Part shown: piece after piece, positions 57,311 to 64,000 of the stretch
Numbering within the stretch: the stretch's first letter is position 1
How the letters are laid out: each line of letters starts with the position of its first letter
Assembly (NCBI GenBank): GCA_036365515.1
Contig: CM070877.1
Coordinates: 113,724,011 to 113,788,010, forward strand
Length of the DNA: 64,000 nucleotides
Source of the DNA: Torymus aiolomorphi
Lineage: Eukaryota; Arthropoda; Insecta; Hymenoptera; Torymidae
Direction of reading: 5' to 3'
Translations under genes and position numbers: made by a program
Notes under the pieces: model-generated
Told to the model about the DNA's origin: nothing
The model's database searches: none
The model's input: only the letters and a program-made list of their open reading frames with translations

Positions 57311-57864
57311 ACATGAAAAATTATTTGTGTTATAATATAGGATAAGGGAAAAGAATAAATCAAGTGAGTTAAAAGTATAACTAAGAAAATTTTATTTCGA
57401 CCATGACGGCAAAACGACTGGGACAAGACTAAAGTAAGTTAGACGCACAGTAATGAGTAGAACGGTTGGTGAATGAAAACAATAGCTTACATATATCTAC
57501 ATGTATGAGTGTGTTTACTTCATGAGAATAAAATATTTGAACATTTCTAATAATTTGTTTTCTATAATGGTCAAAAACTATTTTGATTGTATTTAAAAAT
57601 TTTCAAATCAAATTCTATTAAATGATCAGTGAAAATCGACTATTTCAGGTGTATTTAGGCGTTAAAAACCGTTGTTATATGTTTAGTTCGTCAGTAACTG
57701 ATTGTACATGGAAATTTTAAATGAAAAAAGGTTTTGTTTCAATGTTATCTATAACTTTTGCATTTAACATTTTTGTATAAAATCAAATCCTGCTAAGTTC
57801 TAATCGACAATCGACCATTTTAGGTACATTTCGGCGTTAAAAGTCGTTTTATCGGTTTAACTCG
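57311..57864. other. AT-rich spacer, no gene
   Basis: Two loosely repeated segments (57630-57660 and 57810-57850, with TTAGG(C/T)(G/A)TA...GGCGTTAAAA...CGTT) are the only structure seen. Confidence 0.4.
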
Positions 57865-57979
57865 TGTTATGTATGTACGAGCAACAATAGGCAGCAAGCG
57901 TCGCGTGGTGGCGCCACTGCGTCGACGGGTGTGGAGACTCTGTGCCTATACTGCCTTTGGCGAGAGAGTGGGGGTACTC

Positions 57980-58063
<84 letters not shown>

Positions 58064-58418
58064 GTGTCGCTGCCGTACCGACGAACAAGTGTCTGCCCGA
58101 CTATCGACCTGTACGGTGTTGTATATTTCTTAAGCCCAACAATAAAGTTGTTCTTGTTAATTGCAGATAGATTACGATTATTAACCTGCTCTCTTATACT
58201 CCTAACTCCTGGACCTGGCAGAGTGGGACTGCCTACATTCACTCGACCTCTGGGTGATAACTTCCCATACGGGACCCGGGAGGGCTCGCGGGAACTGCGT
58301 ATATGCGGGAAGCTCAGACAGAGCTGAGCGCTCGACCATGTACATTAACTGTAATAAACGTTATATCTTTACCGGTATGCTCTTGTTTCCTTCTGAAAAC
58401 CCTCGCCCAGATACTGCA
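57865..58418 (+). repeat. Gypsy 5' LTR
   Basis: It starts TGTTATGTATGTACGAGC, as does the 3' LTR at 62368, and ends ...ATACTGCA just before the primer-binding-like site. AATAAACG is at about 58351. A pure (CT)n run occupies 57982-58061. Confidence 0.82.
57982..58061. repeat. (CT)n microsatellite in the LTR
   Basis: About 40 uninterrupted CT units. The 3' LTR fragment lacks this segment. Confidence 0.98.
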
Positions 58419-58918
58419 TTGGCGACGAAGATCAAGTACGAGGTAACGTGTGGGAATTTTAATGCAACTCTAGATCACGTGTCGAAATGGGATCAACAGA
58501 GGAACTGAAGCTTTGGTCGGAATACTTGCAGCAGCGGAAAAGTGATCTTGAGGAAAAGGGGGCACGACTGCAGTCTTATGAGGATAAAGTGAAGGAGGAC
58601 AGTAAAAAAGTAGATTCTGCAAAACAATTGGCGAGTTTAACAGGGCTACAGAACACGCCGCAACCGGCACCTCATTTAACAGTATTACAGGATGCGATTG
58701 GCATCATCGCAGAATTTTCGTTGGACGAAGATTGGCAAATGTGGTTCGAGCGTCTCGAGCAGTATTGTGCAACAAACAAAGTACCAGCGAGGATGTTTCT
58801 CATGCTTCTTGGAAAAGATGGGTACACGCTGCTGCGCAATTTGTGTATGCCGAAGCTACCGTCGCAATTGTCATTGAATGAATTGTCGAAAACAATGAAG
58901 GATCACCTCCAACCTGTA

Positions 58919-60076
58919 TACGGAGAAAACTAGGCACGCATGTAAACCGTGTAGTCGTCGCAGCGCGAGCGTGTGACGCTGTTCACCGTCGGGCAGCGCG
59001 CTGTATCGGCACGAGCCTGTTCTCGCACCTATAGCGGCCGTGGATACACTCATGCGCTCTGACGTGGATATTTCACCTCCAACGGCGGTGATGGCACGGC
59101 TGCTCGCACGGCTGTAACACTTGTCAACCGAAAACAACGCATGGCGCTATTCGTTACATTGTAATAAGCGCGCGTTGTTGATGATATAATTAATAAGAAT
59201 ATTAGAATAATAAATATGCTTATTTTCTTTTTATTCGTGACAAATTAGTACACGAAATCTAAATGAAAACACTAATTTTAACTTAGGGAATACGTTATTA
59301 GAGAAAAAAATATATGACTAGTACTCCAGTACTCTAGTAAACTTTTATTTGTTTAATTAATTAATTTCAAAACACAATAGTAATTACACCCTAAGTATGA
59401 TTAAATTATAAAAAATAATCATACAATGTATTAAAAAATAAATACACAGATAACAATTTTGGTATGCTATTCATTTATTACGTATGTTAATATTACAAAA
59501 TATGCCGTGTAGCTACGAAATTCGCACCATTTCTTTCAAACATTAAACACGGGGTTCTTACTGTTAATTTATCATAATTTATATATTGTTCCTCATTTAC
59601 ATTAACATTTGCACTATACGCAAAATAATGTGAATTAAAACCCGTAGTATTAATTGGAGTGCATTTAAATAATATTTTCTTATCTAGTTGATATATCTTT
59701 TGTACTTTTCCAAACTCAGGACTATCATCTGATATATCCAAAATTAAAATCATATCATTTTTGTATGTTATAAGCATATTTATTATTCTAATATTCTTAT
59801 TAATTATATCATCAACAACGCGCGCTTATTACTATGTAACGAATAGCACCATGCGTTGTTTTCGGTTGACAAGTGTTACAGCCGTGCGAGCAGCCGTGCC
59901 ATCACCGCCGTAGGAGGTGAAATATCCCCGTCAGAGCGCATGAGTGTATCCACGGCCGCTTTAGGTGCGAGAACAGGCCCACGCCGATACATACAGCGCG
60001 CCGCCGCGGTGGACAGCGCCACACGCTCGCGCTGCGACGACTACACGGTTTATATGCGTGCCTAGTTTTCTCCGTA
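58919..60076. mobile_element. TA-target foldback element in Gypsy gag
   Basis: TACGGAGAAAACTAGGCACG (58919) mirrors GCCTAGTTTTCTCCGTA (60076); TA at 58917-58918 and 60077-60078 is the duplication. The GC-rich arms are about 310 bp (GCGCGAGCGTGTG, GGCCGTGGATACACTCATGC, CAACGCGCGCTTATTA). The AT-rich loop (about 59240-59760) contains most of a separate ORF on the - strand. Confidence 0.88.
59493..59777 (-). CDS. captured ORF fragment in the foldback loop
   Basis: A 94-codon open frame, starting MLITYKNDMILILDI and ending FVATRHIL, with AATAAA shortly after the stop. Its base composition differs from the GC-rich arms. The tail FGKVQKIYQ...FNSHYFAYSAN...TPCLMFERNGANFVATRH resembles a C-terminal region I associate with uncharacterised insect and transposon-encoded proteins; I cannot name the family with confidence. 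It looks like a last exon carried inside a non-autonomous element; whether it is expressed is unknown. Confidence 0.4.
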   Translation of the reverse strand: MLITYKNDMILILDISDDSPEFGKVQKIYQLDKKILFKCTPINTTGFNSHYFAYSANVNVNEEQYINYDKLTVRTPCLMFERNGANFVATRHIL

Positions 60077-60689
60077 TACCGACCGTAATCACGGAGCGGT
60101 ACAAATTCAAGGAATGCAAGCAGCAGGTGAGTGAAGACATTAAGAAGTACGTGGCAAACTTGAAGAAGCTGTCTTCTTTCTGTGAATTCGGTAGCAGCCT
60201 CGAGAATCATCTTCGCGACCAGTTCGCCTGGGGAGTGGCTAGCGAGGCGATTAAGAAGAAGCTGCTGGGGGAGAAGGACCTCGCATACCATCGGGCGGTC
60301 GAGTTGGCCCTGTTGCTGGAATCGGCAAGTCGCAACGCTGCGGAGATGCAGATCCTCGCGATGACGTTGGACACGGTCAACTTCGTAGCGTTCAAAAAGG
60401 CAGCGGCAGGTAAACAAACGAGCGCCTCGGGCAATGTTTCGCGGAGCTGCTATTGTTGTGGTTGGTCGAACCACCGCGCCGCAGATTGTAGGTTTAGGGA
60501 CTATAAACCGGGCATCTCAAAAAGGTGTGTAAGAGCCAAGATATTAAGAGGTCAAGCGCTCGTACTATAGATAATAGTAAGAAAGGTATTGTAGCCGGAT
60601 CACATGAAAGCCAGAATTATGTAGAGGAAATTGAATCGCTGGGCAAAAGGCTTGACGATGTATTTTTTGTGCGGAGAAAATTAATGTAA

Positions 60690-61685
60690 TTCGCGGTTTT
60701 GATGTTGTAGAGCCATATTGTGTTAAAATGGAGGTTGCGGGAGTTGAAATGAAATTTGAGGTTGACACACGCTCACCAATCACGGCTATTTCCTCGCGCA
60801 TTTATGAGAGTTCGAATAACTTGTCGAGTCTAAAGCTCTAAAAATCTGAACGTAATTCGAACGGTCGAAAGTGAGGGGGAGTGGATTTGCTCACTATCTA
60901 CGCGATCTCTGACGGCAATGTAGACTGGTTGAAGGAATTTGGATCTGTGTTTTCGGGCAAATTGGGCACGTACAAGAGCGGTAAATTTTCTTTATTGTTG
61001 AAGCCAGATGCCGTTCCGGTTTTTCGTAAACCCAGACCGGTACCGTTCGCAATGCGCAAGTCGTTGGAGCAGGAACTTGAAAGGTTAGCTCGCGAAAATA
61101 TCATTGAGCCAATTAATAGTTGTGATTGGGAAACTCCGATCGTTCCAGTGATTAAGTCTGATAGGGGAATTAGGCCGTGTAGCGATTATAAAATCACAAT
61201 TAACCCGCAGTTAGTAGTTGACAGGTACCCGATTCCGCGAGTTTCGGACCTTTTGAATAAGCTTGAAGGGGGAATTATTTTCTCGAAACTAGACTTGGCT
61301 CATGCTTATCAACAAATAGAGTTGGATGAAGCATCGAAAGATTTGACTACAATTTCGACTCACAAAGGGCTTTTTGAATATAATAGACTCACTTTCGGCA
61401 TTGCTTCAGCGTCGGACCTTTTTCAAAGAGATGGAAAAAGTCTTAAATGGCATTAATGGTACAGCCCTTTATTTTGATGATATTTTCACAATTGCCAAAT
61501 CGCGTGAAGAACACGATGTTAATTTACACGAAGTTTTAAATCGTTTTAAAGCGAACGGATTAACCGTTAAACAATCAAAATGTAAATTCGGCGTTGAGGA
61601 AATTCATTTCCTAGGGTACGTACTGAAGTGCTCCTTACCACCCCGCATCCAACGGTGCAGCGGAAAATGCAATGCGTTCCTTTAA
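60690..61685 (+). pseudogene. Gypsy protease and reverse transcriptase
   Basis: The protease reads MKFEVDTRSPITAIS, with the catalytic DTG changed to DTR. The reverse transcriptase (60881-61685) reads FSGKLGTYKSGKFSLLLKPD, SCDWETPIVPVIKSDRGIRP, FSKLDLAHAYQQIELDEASK, NRLTFGIASASDLFQR, a frameshift at about 61430, the active site LYFDDIFTIA and IHFLGYVL. It then jumps at about 61640 into integrase sequence. Confidence 0.87.
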
Positions 61686-62343
61686 AAATAAGTTCAAGCT
61701 ATTGAGTAAAGATAAATTTCGCATCATGATGCGTTATCCAGGTACTTATTTTACTATCGTCCGACCCCGCATTCGACCACGGGCGTATCACCAGCCGAAC
61801 TTCAAATAGGCAGGAAGTTACGAACGCGTCTGTGCGCAATGAGTACATCCGTACGCGAGAATATCGAACTCAGTCAGAAAAGGCAACCGAAATATAGATT
61901 TTAAAGTACATAATGTTGTTAGGGCTAAAGGTTACGGGGCGGATAAGTGGCGTGAAACGAAAGTTATTGACAAATTAGGGCCCGTTACCTACTCGGTGCG
62001 CATAGACGATGATCGAACATGGAAGCGTCATGCCGACCAATTGCATACTTGCGAAAGTAGAATGTATACACAAAACACTGTAGCAGCAGATAGTGTAAGC
62101 ATTGAGCCGCAGATGCCTAGAGTTGTATGTCAAGAATCACTGGTGTCAACGCCAAACAGCAGTTCGCTGAGTCGTAATTTGATTGTTAAAGCGAGCGCTG
62201 ATCCTGTAGTTCGTAAGGTTGATCAAAACACCGTTATAACTGATCCTAGCGTGGGAAAGCCACCGAGTACAGTTTCGGCGACGCCACCAATCCTCAGACG
62301 TTCAAGTAGGATCGGCCGCCCACCTCAGAAGCTAGATCTGTAA
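61640..62343 (+). pseudogene. Gypsy integrase C-terminal part
   Basis: Decayed integrase: HPASNGAAENAMRSFKNKF, containing the Glu of the DDE triad, then KVHNVVRAKGYGADKWRETK, DKLGPVTYSVRIDDDRTWKR and a C-terminus with SRIGRPPQKLDL. RNase H, the zinc finger and the two Asp regions are lost in the deletion at 61640. Frameshifts occur at 61690-61960. Confidence 0.8.
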
Positions 62344-62367
62344 TTTTTTGGATTAAGGCGGGAGGAT

Positions 62368-62497
62368 TGTTATGTATGTACGAGCTATAATAGGCAGCAA
62401 GCGACGCGCGGTGACGCCACTGTGTCGACGGGACCCGGGAGGGCTCGCGGGAACTGCGTAGACTCGGGAAGTTCCGACAGAGTCGAGCGCTCGATTC
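62368..62497 (+). repeat. Gypsy 3' LTR fragment
   Basis: TGTTATGTATGTACGAGC and GACCCGGGAGGGCTCGCGGG match the 5' LTR, but about 340 bp between them (including the CT run) and the last 90 bp are missing. Confidence 0.82.
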
Positions 62498-63775
62498 AAG
62501 TTCCAACCGTCGCACGGATCACTTCGCTCTCTCCTTCCTCACTACCTTTCGTGGGCTTTTGCCTTCTGCACACATCGGAATCAGCCGGAGGTACATCAGC
62601 AACCACGTTGCGGAAAGACCAAGTGCGCCTGGCTTATAGAGTCTCTCGGAATTGACTAGAATTGGCTCAAGGTAGCGGCGGAAAAGCAGTCTTCACCTCT
62701 AAATCTAAAAGCGGAAGAGGACATTTTCATACATCGTGGGATATTAAGCGGTTTGGTATATCATCAAACCGGCCGACATCCCGGACGCCATCTTGAAAAT
62801 ATCGGTTTTTGGTTTTGGAGTTGGAATTACTGCACCGGACTTTTTACGGCACCTAGATTGGATTCTCTGTCCAAAATTCTGCATGGAATTGGGAAACTAG
62901 TCAAGGACAGCACATTCTTAAACTTCAATCAAAATATACCAAATTTGGTGCTTTGGCTTGGAAGCTTGGAAATATCAACTCATGTTAAGTACTTTTTTTC
63001 TGTCCCTCTAACCCAGTAGTACCTAGATATTTCAAATTGCTTCCAAATATTTTAGTTTTATTTGGTCTTTCCAAAACTAACCTCAACTTAAAGGCCTAAT
63101 TATAAGGCATTTTATTTTTTTGACCTATTATCAGTTTTAGCTTTGAAAGATGTACAGTTAGGATTAAGTTTTTTTATCTATCTTTCATTTCTAATACTAT
63201 TGTGTGAATTAAAGGTTAATGTGTCGTTTTTAATTTATTTTCTTAATCTTTATTTATTTAAGCATAAACTTAAATTAGTCGTTATAGCTATTTCAAACCT
63301 ATTTTAGCAATAAGATACTTAAAAAAAAAAATGTATAAAAATAACTAAGATTAAAAAGAAGGGAAAAAAGGAATTTTGCAAAGACAAGGCAGAGGATTTG
63401 ACAGATTGACTAGAAGTACGGCAAAAATATCTAATTACAAGAAAGCACAAACTTTAAGTTTTACTATATGATAAGCTGGAGATAATAACGACATTGCTTC
63501 AATTTCCAAGAATTTTCGATAACCAACAATAGACCAATTTCAATAGATGTTCCAGCGTTAATCCCCTATGTAAACAGAGATTTTATTCATACTCTGTTCA
63601 CATTGTAATTCCTCAGTTGCAAATATTTACATTTCAAGTCTAAATTTTACTTTCTCTTTAGGTTTGATACAGTTCAATGTTGTGGGGTAATCGATCATTG
63701 TACTAAGTGCTTTCAATATAGAAAAACAAATATAGATTTTAGATTATTTGAAGGAGTAAAAAACGGACTCGAGAC
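62498..63775. other. non-coding, no gene recognised
   Basis: Short open frames only. Loose similarity of 62785-62845 to 41278-41335 (GACGCCAT(C/T)TT(G/A)AAAAT, G(C/A)(G/A)CCGGACTTT) suggests a shared old repeat. Confidence 0.35.
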
Positions 63776-63779
63776 GAAC

Positions 63780-63860
63780 CAAGTTGTTTTGATGAATTTA
63801 TTACACCAACGTTTCGAAAGTGTTGTTACTTTCTTCATCAGGGCTACGAAAGCATAGTTT
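63780..63860 (-). ncRNA. Penelope-type sequence with hammerhead-like core
   Basis: On the - strand CTGATGA (63841-63835) is followed by a 6-bp stem GAAAGT/ACTTTC with an AACAAC loop, then GAAA (63815-63812) and CGTTGGTGTAATAAATTC. This is the arrangement of a hammerhead ribozyme core: CUGAUGA, stem II, GAAA. It also matches the conserved repeat region of Penelope-like elements, which carry such ribozymes. Stem III would be very short (AC/GU), and I cannot show stem I, so activity is uncertain. Confidence 0.5.
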
Positions 63861-64000
63861 TAAACATGTAGATTTATATACAAAAAACAATATTAGAAAA
63901 AAATATGTAAAAACATACCATAAAAACAATATTATAACATATCAGGTTCGTCTACGAGGAGTTTGAACTTCTCATCACGAACGCAACGTCGCCAAATCAC

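Larger units (their letters stand above)
58487..60570 (+). pseudogene. Gypsy gag, split by a foldback element
   Basis: The first part (58487-58916) starts MGSTEELKLWSEYLQQRK and has the capsid-like stretch DEDWQMWFERLEQYCATNKV. After the insertion (58919-60076) the second part continues with TVITERYKFKECKQQVSEDI, ASEAIKKKLLGEKDLAYHRA and a zinc knuckle CYCCGWSNHRAADC (C-x2-C-x4-H-x4-C). Removing the insert with one TA brings both parts into one frame. Gag packages the element RNA. Confidence 0.85.
57865..62497 (+). mobile_element. Gypsy LTR retrotransposon, decayed
   Basis: Order: 5' LTR, primer-binding-like TTGGCGACGAAG (58419), gag, protease, reverse transcriptase, a deletion that removes RNase H and most of integrase, integrase C-terminus, polypurine-like AAGGCGGGAGGA and a 3' LTR fragment. 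The arrangement is that of Ty3/gypsy elements. A TA-target foldback splits gag. Confidence 0.9.

Overview
The window is animal nuclear DNA, most likely from an insect. Intron-bearing genes, TA-target mariner relatives, R1-like and CR1-like LINEs, Copia, Gypsy and DIRS elements, piggyBac-style TTAA elements and very AT-rich spacers point that way; the mixture would suit Hymenoptera, but the sequence does not prove the order. Only two host genes are visible, both in the middle. CMTR1 (cap 2'-O-methyltransferase 1) is on the + strand with four coding exons at 25964-29215; its first exon is not recognised. The last two exons of a NUDCD1-like gene lie on the - strand at 29484-30139, tail to tail with CMTR1. 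Everything else is transposable elements and their remains.

Left part (1-22600): a mariner fragment at the window edge and a complete-length but broken mariner (1966-3255) inserted in an array of hairpin repeats. Next is a 5.45-kb terminal-inverted-repeat element without a transposase (4299-9749), which carries a TA microsatellite, internal repeats, a tRNA-like stretch and an R1-like LINE insertion. It is followed by foldback elements (9783-11063; 11363-12317 with two nested MITEs; 13366-13912) and a large palindrome-bearing element (14356-17660). Then comes a stack of palindromic MITEs joined end to end at GGGCCC-type junctions (17661-22605).

Middle (22606-41000): LTR-like sequence with TATA boxes directly upstream of CMTR1, the two host genes, and a nearly full-length CR1-like LINE on the - strand (30357-34545). 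A second LINE on the - strand keeps a continuous reverse transcriptase frame (34625-36550). A DD41D mariner/Tc1-type transposon with tandem-repeat arms (36553-39694) follows, then LINE fragments.

Right part (41000-64000): a decayed Copia element (42260-50620) interrupted by a 4.0-kb palindromic element that carries inverted satellite arrays; a truncated DIRS element (50625-53280); a nested TTAA palindrome (53899-54718); and a CR1-like fragment holding a TTAA MITE. A Gypsy element (57865-62497) follows, whose gag is split by a TA-target foldback carrying a captured ORF. A Penelope-type sequence with a hammerhead-ribozyme-like core lies near the right end.

The most informative feature is the large number of nested insertions whose target sites can be read directly, because an unoccupied copy or an interrupted reading frame is present in the same window. 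They give relative ages and target-site rules for several non-autonomous families.
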